A stretch of 64,000 nt of DNA from CAWBLP01 sp963789495 (lineage in GTDB: Bacteria > Pseudomonadota > Alphaproteobacteria > Acetobacterales > Acetobacteraceae). Of this stretch, positions 45,850 through 55,262 are shown piece after piece. The position numbers were made by a program, and so were the translations under genes. Position 1 is the first letter of the stretch, and each line of letters starts with the position of its first letter. The stretch is from assembly GCA_963789495.1 (NCBI GenBank), contig CAWBLP010000010.1, positions 62,001 to 126,000 of the forward strand. Reading direction: 5' to 3'. The notes beneath the pieces are model-generated. The model saw nothing but the letters and a program-made list of their open reading frames with translations. It searched no databases and was not told the DNA's origin.

Positions 45850-45921
45850 GCCCTTCCACCCTTCGTGTCGGCCGGCGCATGGCCGTCCGCACACCCTGGA
45901 CCTAACGAAAGGAACTGACTG

Positions 45922-46146
45922 ATGGATCTCGTTTCCGCCAAAAATATCGGCGCAGGCATTGCCGTGATCGCGCTGTCCGGCGTGGGCGTCGGTATCGGCC
46001 ATATCTTCGCGGCGCTGGTGTCCAGCGTAGCCCGCAACCCGGCCGCTCGCGACCGCGTGTTCGGTCTGGCGATCCTGGGCTTCGCGCTGACCGAAGCGGT
46101 GGCGCTGTATGCGCTGGTGATCGCGTTCATCATCCTGTTCGTCTGA
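45922..46146 (+). CDS. atpE: F0F1 ATP synthase subunit c
   Basis: 74-residue two-helix hairpin; ion-binding Glu58 in LGFALTEAVALYALV, conserved loop ARNPAARD. The glycine repeat IALSGVGVGIGHIF sets the first helix. No Na+-type Gln/Ser pair is visible, so proton-coupled. AAAGGAAC precedes the ATG. Confidence 0.97.
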   Translation: MDLVSAKNIGAGIAVIALSGVGVGIGHIFAALVSSVARNPAARDRVFGLAILGFALTEAVALYALVIAFIILFV

Positions 46147-46151
46147 TTGTG

Positions 46152-46712
46152 ATGCGGCTGCTGCTCGCCGGGTTGCTGCTGCTGCCCACCGCCGCCATGG
46201 CGGAGGGCATGCCGCAGCTCGACTTCGCAAACCCGCTGACCACCAGCCAGGTGGTCTGGGGCGTTATCATCTTCGCCGTGCTCTACATCCTCGCTTCCCG
46301 CGTGGCGCTGCCAAAGGTGGGCGAGGTGCTGGAGGAACGGGCAACCCATATCGCCCGTGACCTGGAAACCGCGCAGGCGGCCAAGGCGAAGTCCGACGCG
46401 GCCGTGACCGAGGTGAGCGACGCAACCGCGAAAGCCCGCGCCGAGGCCCAGGCCGCGATCAACGCCGCGCTGGACGAAGCCAAGGCGGCCGCGGCCAAGC
46501 AGTCCGAGGCGCTGAACGCGCGGCTGGACCGTCAGCTCGCCGAGGCGGAGCAGCAGATCGCCGCGGCACGCGCATCGGCGATGGGCGCGCTGCGTCAGGT
46601 GGCCACCGAGACGGCGACCACCGTGGTGACACGACTGACCGGCGCAGCGCCGAATGCGGAACAGCTCAATAGCGCCGTGGGCCAGGCACTGTCCGCCCGT
46701 GGCGTTGGCTGA
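46152..46712 (+). CDS. atpG: F0F1 ATP synthase subunit b'
   Basis: About 187 residues. A short hydrophobic N-terminus (RLLLAGLLLLPTAAMAEG) resembles a signal peptide, then the membrane anchor (TSQVVWGVIIFAVLYILASRVALPKVGEVLEERATHI) and a long alanine-rich coiled coil to the end. b' subunits of alphaproteobacteria pair with b in the peripheral stalk. The start is ATG 46152; a GTG at 46149 directly precedes it. Separated from atpE by five bases, so it is coupled. Confidence 0.93.
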   Translation: MRLLLAGLLLLPTAAMAEGMPQLDFANPLTTSQVVWGVIIFAVLYILASRVALPKVGEVLEERATHIARDLETAQAAKAKSDAAVTEVSDATAKARAEAQAAINAALDEAKAAAAKQSEALNARLDRQLAEAEQQIAAARASAMGALRQVATETATTVVTRLTGAAPNAEQLNSAVGQALSARGVG

Positions 46713-46729
46713 GCAGGAGCGTAGCCGCC

Positions 46730-47242
46730 ATGCATGAGGAAAGCTTCTTCGCCGAACCGCGCAACTGGGTGGCGCTGGCCTTCATCATCTTCTTCGTCCT
46801 GTTCGGCAAAAAGCTGTGGTCGGCACTGACCCAGATGCTGGACGACCGCGGCGATGCGGTGCGTCGGGAGCTGGAGGAAGCGGCACGTCTGCGCCAGGAG
46901 GCCGAGACCATGCTGCGCGACGCCGAGAAGCGGCGCAGCGAGGCGCTGGCCGACGCCAAGGCGCTGATCGCCGGTGCCCAGGCCGAAGCCGGTCGGGTCT
47001 CCGCGGCCGCCACGGCGGAGGCGGAAGCCTCGGCGAAACGGCGCGAGCAGATGGCGCTGGACCGGATCGCCGCGGCCGAGAAGGCTGCGGTCGACGAAGT
47101 CCGGCTGACCGCGGTGGACGTCGCCACGACGGCGGCCCGTCAGGTGATTTCCAGCGGGTTGTCGCCCGACGCGGATGCGCGTCTGGTGGATCAGGCGATT
47201 GCCCAATTGCCCACCGCCCTGGCGCCGCGTCGCGCCGCGTAA
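46730..47242 (+). CDS. atpF: F0F1 ATP synthase subunit b
   Basis: 170 residues: N-terminal EESFFAEPRNWVALAFIIFFVLFGKKLWSAL anchor followed by an extended coiled coil with REL-EEA repeats. Second peripheral-stalk subunit, downstream of b'. AGGAGCG precedes the ATG. Last gene of the operon; no hairpin with a U-tract was found after it. Confidence 0.95.
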   Translation: MHEESFFAEPRNWVALAFIIFFVLFGKKLWSALTQMLDDRGDAVRRELEEAARLRQEAETMLRDAEKRRSEALADAKALIAGAQAEAGRVSAAATAEAEASAKRREQMALDRIAAAEKAAVDEVRLTAVDVATTAARQVISSGLSPDADARLVDQAIAQLPTALAPRRAA

Positions 47243-47616
47243 GCGATCTATCCGGGGTTCGGGAATAACGGTCGGGGCTGCCTTGGGTAGCCTCCTCCTT
47301 TCGCCCTGCCCTCAGGTCACCGCGCCGTCTACGGCCCGTCCCGTGCCGTGAACCCGGTGTTTGAGGCAGGCCACCTGCCCTGTTGGCGATGGGTTTACGA
47401 CTGCGGTATCCCGTCTCGCGTCTCACCAACTTGCCGCCCCATATCGCGGATGATCCCGAGCTTCGCGCCGGGGCGAGCGGTTGGTCGCATTTGGCCTTCC
47501 CCGTATTTCTTCTTCAATCTGTGACGCAATAGGCCAAGCGGCCCGGTCCACCTTCCGCCATCATGCCGGCCGGCGCCGGTCCGCGACCTCGGCCGGCAGC
47601 TCGCAGGAAGCCAAGC
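47243..47616. other. 374-bp intergenic region after the F0 operon
   Basis: No gene seen. It contains GC-rich C/G palindrome fragments but no convincing intrinsic terminator. The ribosome site of the next gene (GCAGGAAG, about 47602-47609) is at its right end. Confidence 0.35.
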
Positions 47617-49077
47617 ATGCCATCAGTCCCGCATCGCAACCGTACCGTCCGTCCGACCATCGTTCGGCAGCTGGACGCGAAGCTGGGACGCCTGATCCGC
47701 CCGATGGACGCGCCGCCGCCGAACCGGCTGGTGGCGCGGGCCAAGGCGCTGCTCGCCGGCCTGTGCCTGACCGTGCTCGCTACATGCACCTCACTGATCA
47801 ATCCTGCCGCGCAGGAAGGCGGCACCGCGGTGACGCAATGGACGCTGATCGCCGACGAGTACGGCGCCGGCAACGCCAACTGGCGGACGCTCGCGATCAT
47901 GCACCGGGCCATGCATGACGCGCTGAATGCCGCCCAGCCGATCTACGCGAGATGGTCCCCGCCCACCGCGGATGAACCGCCGGCCGACGGCGCACCTCCC
48001 CCCGTCGCCATGGCGGCGGCGGCGCACGAGGTGCTGTTGCGGCTGCATCCCGACAACCGCGGCGATACCGACCGCGCGTTTGGGTCGGTGCTGGCGCGCT
48101 ACCCGGACGGCGCGGCCAGGCAGGCCGGCATCCGGCTGGGCACCGCGATCGGTGCCGCGGCGGTGCGTGAGCGCGTGCGGGACGGATCGGCCAATAACCG
48201 CGCCTTTGCCGGCTCGGACCAGCCAGGCCGCTGGCGCCCCACGCCATCGGGCTACCTGACCAGCGGCACCAACGACACGCACCCGTTCCTGTTCGCCTCC
48301 GCCGCCACGGTGCCGTTGGCCGCCCCGCCGGACCTCGGCAGCGCGACCTATATGCAGCAGCGTGCCGAGACGCTGCGCCTGGGCGGGGCGCAGGGCAGCG
48401 AGCGGATGCCCGACCAGACCATGGCCGCGTTGTTCTGGGCGTATCAGAGTTCGCAGCGCGGCTATGTCTATCTCGCGGTCAAGCTGTTGGCCGCGCATCC
48501 GCGGCCGGGCGGTCTGGCCGAACAGGCGCGGATCATGTCGCAGCTCACCGCGGCGATGGCCGATTCGGCGATCCTGGTCTGGGGCGAGAAGGAGAAGTTC
48601 TCGTTCTGGCGGCCGATCACCGCGATTCGCACGGCGCAGCGCGAGACAGATGCGGCGAATCCCTGACGCCCGCTGATCGAGACGCCACCCTTCCCGGAAT
48701 ACCCATCCGGCCATGCGGCCGACTGCTACACCGGCGCCGGCGTGCTGGAGGCGGCGTTCCCGGATCTGCAGGGGCCGATCGTCTATGTCGCCTCTCCGGC
48801 CATTCCGTCGCTGCGGCCGGCGAGCTTTGCCGAACCGAGTTCGGAGGGGTTTGGCATGGGTCAGCACGCCCAGGCCGGACTGCCCGCCGGCCGGGAACGC
48901 AGCTTCCCGAGCCTCGCGGCCGCGGCGGACAACTGCGCCATGTCCCGTATCTGGGCGGGCGCCCATTTCCGCGCCGCGGATGACGAGGCGGCGCGTCTGG
49001 CCGGTCTGATTGTGCGGCAGGCGGTCGCCGCGGTGCCGCCACGCCAGGCGGTCGCATCGGCGGCGCTGGCCCCGTGA
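47617..49077 (+). pseudogene. Vanadium-dependent haloperoxidase / PAP2-like protein with one in-frame TGA
   Basis: Reading through the TGA at 48664-48666, the 486-codon frame encodes the whole active site: Lys/Arg in GEKEKFSFWRPITAI, then EYPSGHAADCYTG, then SRIWAGAHFRAADDE with the vanadate/phosphate His. The TGA sits at NP-stop-RPLIETPPFPEYPSGH, where the family has Trp (TGG), so one G-to-A change explains it. The N-terminus has a lipoprotein-like hydrophobic segment (about residues 45-60, LLAGLCLTVLATCTSL). Start at 47617 (AGGAAG upstream); 47704 is an alternative. As read the product stops after the first motif and would lack the PSGH and third motifs. Confidence 0.87.
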
Positions 49078-49150
49078 CCCACGCGCCCCGCTTCACGCCA
49101 TGCCCGCCTGACGCGCAGATCTGACCCACAACGCCGCGAAGGAGACAATC

Positions 49151-50054
49151 ATGCTCGATCTGGTCATCGAAGGCAGGCGCAAGGATCTGGGCGGCGGATT
49201 GGAGGTCGGCCGGGTGCTGCCCTTTGCACGTCGGCGCATGGTGGGACCTTTCATCTTTCTCGATCACATGGGGCCGGCCGAATTCCGCTCCGGCGAGGGG
49301 ATCGACGTTCGGCCGCATCCGCATATCGGCCTGTCAACCGTGACCTATCTGTTCGACGGTGAGATCCATCACCGCGACAGCCTGGGAGTCGAGCCAGAAG
49401 ATCCGACCCGGCGAAGTGAACTGGATGACCGCCGGCTCCGGCATCGTGCATTCCGAACGCACCGACCCGTCCCTGCGATCGCGCGGCGGCCTGATGCACG
49501 GCATGCAGGCCTGGATCGCGCTGCCGCAGGAAGATGAGGAGACAGCGCCGGATTTCGCGCATCACGCTGCCGATGCATTGCCGGAACTATCCGATGGCGG
49601 CGTGTGGGCGCGGCTGATCGCCGGCTCCGCCTACGGACTTGCCAATGCGGTGCGCAGCTTTTCGCCGATGTTTTATCTGCATGCGGAGCTGGCACCGGGG
49701 GCGCGGATGGCGCTGCCCGCCGAGCACGCGGAACGGGCCGTGTATGTGGTGGCCGGGACGATCCTGCATGATGGCGTCCGCTATACGGAGGGACATCTGC
49801 TGGTGTTCGCCGAAGGTGGCGAGCCCGTGATCACGACCCAGGATCAACCGGCGCGGGTCATGCTGCTGGGTGGCGCGAGCATTGGCCCTCGCTTCATCTG
49901 GTGGAACCTGGTGTCGTCCCGCCGCGAACGGATCGAGCAAGCCAAGACGGACTGGAAAGCCGGTCGCATGATGCTGCCGCCCGACGACAACCAGGAGTTC
50001 ATCCCCCTGCCGGAGGACCCGCCGCCAGCAGCGGAGCCGACGCATCCGGTGTGA
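49151..50054 (+). pseudogene. Pirin-family protein, one frameshift
   Basis: Cupin-fold pirin: RRMVGPFIFLDHMGPAEFRSGEGIDVRPHPHIGLSTVTYLFDGEIHHRDSLG in the first frame and QKIRPGEVNWMTAGSGIVHSERTDP to the end in a second frame. The break at about 49394 lies between SLG and QKIRPG. Removing one C from GAGCCAGAAG repairs it. Metal-binding His residues (RPHPH, IVHSER) are on both sides. Pirins are quercetinases or redox regulators; the role here is unknown. A GAAGGAGAC site precedes the ATG. Confidence 0.9.
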
Positions 50055-50205
50055 GGCAGGCACCCGGCCGCCGTATGCATGGCGGGCGGCCTGCATGAGC
50101 TGCCGGCGCAGTTTACAATCGGCAAATGCGCGTGGCGTGGACCCGGCGCGGTGACCTGATGAGCAAAAAGCCTTGGTAATTCACGGTACGTCTATTGCAT
50201 TCTGC

Positions 50206-51555
50206 ATGGGTGGTATTCTGAAGGGGCTCATCGCATGCGCAGTACCTGCTCGCCGTGTCCTCGTTCCCTCCGCCCGCACCGGGCGCAGCCCACAGGCCGG
50301 CGCGCGACCACGACTGCGAACCTGGCTCGTCGCCTCAGCCTTGGCATGCCTGCTGCCTTTGATGGGTGCTCCATTCGTCCATGCCGCAACTGTCGGGCCG
50401 GTGACAGACGAACTCGGTGTGGTGCGCATCCCCAAAGGAGCGCCCATCCAGATCGGCGGCTACTGGGTCATCTCCGGCCCCGATACCGCACTCGGCACCG
50501 ACTCCATGCGCGGCGCGCAGGTGTCGTTCAAGGACCACAAGAACATGGTCGCCGGCCACCCGATCAAGTTCAACGTTGAAGATGACGGCTGCAACGCCGA
50601 AGGCGGGCAGACCGCCGCCACCAAGCTCGCCGCCAACCCGAACATCGTCATCGTGCTCGGCCCGGCCTGCTCCAGCGCCGCAACAGTCGCCGCACCGATC
50701 CTGTGGCGCGCGGGCATCGTCAGCATCGGCACTGCATCCACCGCACCGTCACTGACCGCGCCGGACCGCAAGCCCGACTATGCCGGCTTCGTGCGCACCA
50801 TCTACAGCGACCTGGATCAAGGTACCGCAGACGCCACCTGGATGTATCAGAAGCTGGGTGCGCGCAGCGTGGTCGCCATCCATGACGGTAGCCCGTACGC
50901 GCAGCAGCTTGCCGCCGTGATGGGCAAGAAGTTTGAGGCGCTGGGCGGCAAATTGCTGTCCACCGAAGCCGTTGCGCCCACCGATGTGGACATGCATCCG
51001 GTACTGACCCGCATTGCGACGGAAAAGCCGGACGCCGTCTATCTGCCTATTTTCGTGGCGGCGGCTGCCCAGATCGTGCGCCAGGCGCCCTCCATTCCGG
51101 GCTTGGAAAAGACCCCGTTGATCGGCGGTGGTGCGCTGATGGCACCGGAATTCATCCAGGCGGTGGGACCCAGTATCGTCGGATTCCGGATTGCCTATCC
51201 GGACGTTTCGCCGGATGCGATGGGCAAGCAGTATCCGAAGATGGTCGCCGAATATAAGCAGATGTTCGGTGAGGCGCCGATTTCCGGCTACCACGCCAAC
51301 GCCTATGACGCGGCAACCATGGCGGTGATGGCGATCGAGAAGGTCGCGGTGACCGGCAAGGATGGCGCCACCTATATCGGCCGCAAGGCACTGCGCGATG
51401 CGGTGTTCGCCACCAAGTTCGACGGCGTTGGCGGGCCGATCTCCTGCGACAAATATGGCGAGTGCGCGCAGTTCAAGCCGGCGATCTACCAGTTCACCAG
51501 TTCCGATTCCTCCACGTTCAAGATTGGCGACAATCCCAAGCGCATCTTCCCCTGA
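50206..51555 (+). CDS. Branched-chain amino-acid-type ABC transporter substrate-binding protein
   Basis: About 449 residues, a LivK-like periplasmic binding protein. The signal peptide lies at about residues 40-66 (WLVASALACLLPLMGAPFVHAA), unusually far from the start, so the true start is probably later or non-ATG; a TTG at 50173 also exists. The mature part begins TVGPVTDELGVVRIPKGAPIQIGGYWVISGPDTALG and contains the ligand hinge GPACSSAATVAAPI and the later YHANAYDAATM. First gene of a five-gene liv-type operon. The ligand is not necessarily an amino acid. Confidence 0.86.
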   Translation: MGGILKGLIACAVPARRVLVPSARTGRSPQAGARPRLRTWLVASALACLLPLMGAPFVHAATVGPVTDELGVVRIPKGAPIQIGGYWVISGPDTALGTDSMRGAQVSFKDHKNMVAGHPIKFNVEDDGCNAEGGQTAATKLAANPNIVIVLGPACSSAATVAAPILWRAGIVSIGTASTAPSLTAPDRKPDYAGFVRTIYSDLDQGTADATWMYQKLGARSVVAIHDGSPYAQQLAAVMGKKFEALGGKLLSTEAVAPTDVDMHPVLTRIATEKPDAVYLPIFVAAAAQIVRQAPSIPGLEKTPLIGGGALMAPEFIQAVGPSIVGFRIAYPDVSPDAMGKQYPKMVAEYKQMFGEAPISGYHANAYDAATMAVMAIEKVAVTGKDGATYIGRKALRDAVFATKFDGVGGPISCDKYGECAQFKPAIYQFTSSDSSTFKIGDNPKRIFP

Positions 51556-51635
51556 GCTGTGCCGGCCGGGGCGGGTGTGATCGTCCCCGGCCGTCAGCCT
51601 GGCGCAGGACCGAACGGGACGCAAAGGAGCCAGCC

Positions 51636-52724
51636 ATGAGCGCCGTCGTGCAGGCGAAGCCATCGCCATTCCACGCAATCGCCCGCATGAACTTCGTCGA
51701 CATCGCATTGTGGCTGCTGCGCGTTCTGGTGCTGCTTGTCGTGGTGGGCGGCACCATCGGCACCCTGATCCGGTCCCGCTACGGCATCACCCAGTGGCTG
51801 GATTTCCTGCTGTTCGGCGTCACCATCGGCAGCATCTACGCGCAAGTCGCCCTGGGCTACACCATGGTGTACGGCGTGCTGCGGCTGATCAACTTCGCGC
51901 ATGGCGACATTATGATGACCGGCTCCTTCGCCGGCTATTTCGTTGCCAATGCAACCGATCGGTCTGGTCTGCTGGCATCGAACCCGACTTTGGCGATTCT
52001 GCTGACGCTGCTGGTCTCTGTGGCTGTTTCCACCACCATCGCGGTGCTGACCGAACGCATCGCCTATCGTCCGTTCCGCCATGTGCGCGGACTGGCACCG
52101 CTGATCTGCGCGATCGGCGTGTCGTTCTTTCTGGAACAGACCTTCCGCGGCATGTTCGGCAGCGGCATCAAGGCCTATCCCGACCTGCACTGGAAACCGG
52201 CGGCGTTCATCGTCTACGGCTATCCCATTCCAAAGATCGATGTTCTGGTGGTCGGCTGCGCCATCCTGTCGATGGCGGTACTGTACGCCATCGTGCACCA
52301 CACGCGGATGGGCACCGCGATGCGCGCAGTCTCGGAAGATACCGACGCCGCGGCACTGATGGGCATCGATGTGAACCGCGTGGTGGTGTTCACCTTCGCC
52401 CTGGGCGGTGCGATGGCCGGCATTGCAGGCGTGTTCTACGCCTTCGTGTTCAAGCAGGTATATTTCTACATGGGCTTCACGCCCGGGATCAAAGCCTTCG
52501 GCGCCGCGGTGCTGGGTGGCATCGGCAATGTGCCGGGCGCAATGATCGGTGGGTTCTTCCTGGGCATCGTGGAATCGGTGGGCCCATCACTGTTCTTCGA
52601 CGGTATCGGCATTCCCGCGCCTTACCAGTTGCGCGACCTGATCGCATTCACGCTGCTGATCATGATCCTGATCTTCCGTCCGAACGGCCTGCTGGGCGAA
52701 CGCCTGGCCAAGCAACGGGCCTGA
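51636..52724 (+). CDS. livH: LivH-type ABC transporter permease
   Basis: 362 residues with about 8 membrane helices; the family motif region ALMGIDVNRVVVFTFALGGAMAGIAGVFYAF and the start of the liv fold GYTMVYGVLRLINFAHGDIMMTGSFAGYF are clear. Has an N-terminal extension of about 60 residues with one helix before the fold. AAAGGAGCCAGCC precedes the ATG. Second gene of the liv operon. Confidence 0.92.
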   Translation: MSAVVQAKPSPFHAIARMNFVDIALWLLRVLVLLVVVGGTIGTLIRSRYGITQWLDFLLFGVTIGSIYAQVALGYTMVYGVLRLINFAHGDIMMTGSFAGYFVANATDRSGLLASNPTLAILLTLLVSVAVSTTIAVLTERIAYRPFRHVRGLAPLICAIGVSFFLEQTFRGMFGSGIKAYPDLHWKPAAFIVYGYPIPKIDVLVVGCAILSMAVLYAIVHHTRMGTAMRAVSEDTDAAALMGIDVNRVVVFTFALGGAMAGIAGVFYAFVFKQVYFYMGFTPGIKAFGAAVLGGIGNVPGAMIGGFFLGIVESVGPSLFFDGIGIPAPYQLRDLIAFTLLIMILIFRPNGLLGERLAKQRA

Positions 52725-52728
52725 GCGC

Positions 52729-54423
52729 ATGGCCCGTTTCCGCTCCGCCGTTTCCATTGGACTGATCTTCGGCGTCATCGCCCTGCATCTGGCGATCGTC
52801 GGGCTGCTGCTGATGCTGCACCAGCGCTGGATCATCGTCGAAACCCTGACACTCGGCCACGCGACGCTGATTGCCATCGGCATCTCCGCCGGTGCCTTCG
52901 CGGCACGCCGCCAGGCCGCGCGATCGGCTGCCTTGCTGGATGCGCTGCTGGCCGGCGCGACCGCTTCCCTGCTGCTGGTTGCACTCGCGGTGCTGATGCT
53001 GTGCGTCAACCTGCGTTGGATGTTCATCGCGCTGTCGCCGCAGTTGCTGCAAATGCTGACGTTGAACATCGATGCCGCACCCGGGCTGGTTCTGCTGGTT
53101 GCCAGCGGCGCAATGCTGGGTGCATTCGGCTGCCTGCTGACCTGGTCGCCAGCCTGGCTACGTCACGCCTTGGCGGCCGGCTGCGTTGCGGTGATCGTTG
53201 CGGGCGTGTTCCAGGAACTCATCCAGATCATGATGCAGGCCGGCGAACTGATCGGCGAAATCCGCGACACGCTGTATACCTGGGAAGGCTTAACGCCGCA
53301 GGGCGCGGCCATCCTGTTCGTGGTGGGCGTGCTGGTCGGCCTCGGGATCGAGCAACTGCGCGCCCGCAGCGCCGCCCGCCTCGACGAAACGCCGCAGGCG
53401 ATACGCCGCCGCCGCGCAATGAACATGCTGTGCGTGCTGGCCGCGCTGATCGTATTCCCGCTGGTCGCCGGATCTTACATCGGCCAGGTGATGATGCTGG
53501 TCGGCCTCTACATCCTGATGGGCATGGGACTGAACCTGGAGGTGGGACTTGCCGGCCTGCTCGACCTCGGCTTCGTCGCGTTCTTCGCCGTCGGCGCCTA
53601 CACCACCGCCATCCTGACCGCGGACAGCCCGAACGCCCTGTCCGCTTATACCGCCATCCCGAGCCTGTCCTTCTGGGTCGCGATGCCGATCTCCGTCATG
53701 ATCTCGGTGATGGTCGGGGTCGCCTTCGGCCTGCCCGTGCTGGGCGTGCGTGGAGACTATCTCGCCGTCGCAACCATGGGCCTGGGCGAGATCGTGCGCG
53801 TGCTGGTGCTGTCGGATTTCGCCGCGCCGTTACTGGGTGGTGCGCAGGGCGTGTTGCAAATTCCTCGTCCGGCCCTGGGTAGTTACGTGCTGAACGATCC
53901 CGTACAACTGTTCTACCTGACCCTGGTGGCCGCCATGATCGCCGCCTGGTTCGCCTGGCGACTGGAAAACTCCAGGCTCGGCCGCGCCTGGATGGCCCTG
54001 CGCGACGACGAAGACGTGGCCCAGGCGCTCGGCATCAACCTGGTGCAGGTGAAGCTGCTCGCCTACGGGCTGGGCGCCGCCTTCGCCGGACTCGCAGGCT
54101 CGATCTTCGCCACCATGGTGGGGTCGGTCTATCCCAGCAGCTTCCAACTGCTGATTTCGATCAATGTGCTGGCGCTGATCATCGTCGGCGGCATGGGCAG
54201 CCTGCCTGGCGTCGTGGTCGGCGCCGCGGCACTGATCGGCCTGCCCGAGCTGCTGCGCGAGTTCGGCGAGTACCGCTATCTGTTCTATGCCGTGGCGCTG
54301 GTGGTCATGATGCGCATCCGACCGGAAGGATTATGGCCCTCACCCACGCGGCGACGCGAACTGCATGCCGATGACAGTGTGGCGGAAACCGAAGGTGACG
54401 CCGTCGCCGCGGCGGCGGATTGA
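52729..54423 (+). CDS. livM: LivM-type ABC transporter permease with a long N-terminal extension
   Basis: 564 residues. Residues ~225-540 are the LivM fold (VGLAGLLDLGFVAFFAVGAYTTAIL, LPVLGVRGDYLAVATMGLGEIVRVLV, DDEDVAQALGINLVQVKLLAYGLGAAFAGLAG). The first ~220 residues add about five membrane helices not found in typical LivM (~320-420 residues), ending near VLVGLGIEQLRARS. Starts 5 bp after livH. The extra domain could tie the permease to another partner. Confidence 0.9.
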   Translation: MARFRSAVSIGLIFGVIALHLAIVGLLLMLHQRWIIVETLTLGHATLIAIGISAGAFAARRQAARSAALLDALLAGATASLLLVALAVLMLCVNLRWMFIALSPQLLQMLTLNIDAAPGLVLLVASGAMLGAFGCLLTWSPAWLRHALAAGCVAVIVAGVFQELIQIMMQAGELIGEIRDTLYTWEGLTPQGAAILFVVGVLVGLGIEQLRARSAARLDETPQAIRRRRAMNMLCVLAALIVFPLVAGSYIGQVMMLVGLYILMGMGLNLEVGLAGLLDLGFVAFFAVGAYTTAILTADSPNALSAYTAIPSLSFWVAMPISVMISVMVGVAFGLPVLGVRGDYLAVATMGLGEIVRVLVLSDFAAPLLGGAQGVLQIPRPALGSYVLNDPVQLFYLTLVAAMIAAWFAWRLENSRLGRAWMALRDDEDVAQALGINLVQVKLLAYGLGAAFAGLAGSIFATMVGSVYPSSFQLLISINVLALIIVGGMGSLPGVVVGAAALIGLPELLREFGEYRYLFYAVALVVMMRIRPEGLWPSPTRRRELHADDSVAETEGDAVAAAAD

Positions 54424-54428
54424 CGACG

Positions 54429-55259
54429 ATGGCAGGCGAACCGGTTCTGGTCACGGAGAAACTCAGCAAGCGCTTCGGCGGCCTGCGCGCCGTGACGGAT
54501 GTCGATCTTGCCATCGCCCCGCATTCCATCCACAGCATCATCGGCCCGAACGGCGCCGGAAAGACCACGGTCTTCAACCTGATCACGCAGAACCTGCCGG
54601 CCACATCCGGCACGGTGATTTTTCGCGGTGAGCGCATCAACGGCTACACGCCCGATCGCGTTGCGGCGGCCGGGATCAGCCGCACCTATCAGAACATCCG
54701 CCTGTTCCGAAACATCACAGCGATCGAGAACCTGCTGGTCGGCATGCATCTCCATTTGCGCTCGCGCTGGTGGGGCGCGGCGTTCAACACCAGGGCGGCA
54801 CGGGAGGACGAAGCCCGCGCGCAGGAGGAGGCGCTGCGGCTGCTGAGCTTCGTCGGCCTGAAGGGACGCGGCGACATGCTGGCGCGCAATCTGGCCTATG
54901 GTGAGCAGCGCCGCCTGGAGATCGGACGGGCACTGGCGACGCGGCCAAGCCTGCTGATGCTGGACGAGCCGACCGCGGGCATGAACCCGCGTGAGACCAC
55001 AGACATGATGGAATTCATCCGCACGGTGCGCGATACGTTCGATATCACGATCATCCTGATCGAGCATCAGATGCGCGTCGTGATGACGATGTCGGACCGG
55101 GTCAGCGTGCTGGATCACGGCGTGAAGATCGCCGAGGGAACACCGGCTGAGGTGCAGGCCGACCCGGCGGTGATCGAGGCCTATCTGGGCACGCGCAAGG
55201 GCGTGCCGACAGTGGCGCGTCGGCACGCAGCCGAACGCATCACCGGCGCGGCGGGTTGA
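54429..55259 (+). CDS. livG: LivG-type ABC transporter ATPase
   Basis: About 276 residues. Walker A GPNGAGKTT near residue 41, the LivG-specific GISRTYQNIRLFRNITAIENL, ABC signature LAYGEQRRLEIGRAL, Walker B LLMLDEPTAGMNP. A TTG at 54420 overlaps the previous stop; ATG 54429 is preferred. Fourth gene in the operon. Confidence 0.93.
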   Translation: MAGEPVLVTEKLSKRFGGLRAVTDVDLAIAPHSIHSIIGPNGAGKTTVFNLITQNLPATSGTVIFRGERINGYTPDRVAAAGISRTYQNIRLFRNITAIENLLVGMHLHLRSRWWGAAFNTRAAREDEARAQEEALRLLSFVGLKGRGDMLARNLAYGEQRRLEIGRALATRPSLLMLDEPTAGMNPRETTDMMEFIRTVRDTFDITIILIEHQMRVVMTMSDRVSVLDHGVKIAEGTPAEVQADPAVIEAYLGTRKGVPTVARRHAAERITGAAG

Positions 55260-55262
55260 ACC

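Noticed and set aside
48664..48666. TGA as selenocysteine or recoded Trp
   Set aside because: The family has Trp here and not Cys, no selenoprotein hairpin is evident after it, and other genes in the window use TGA as a normal stop.
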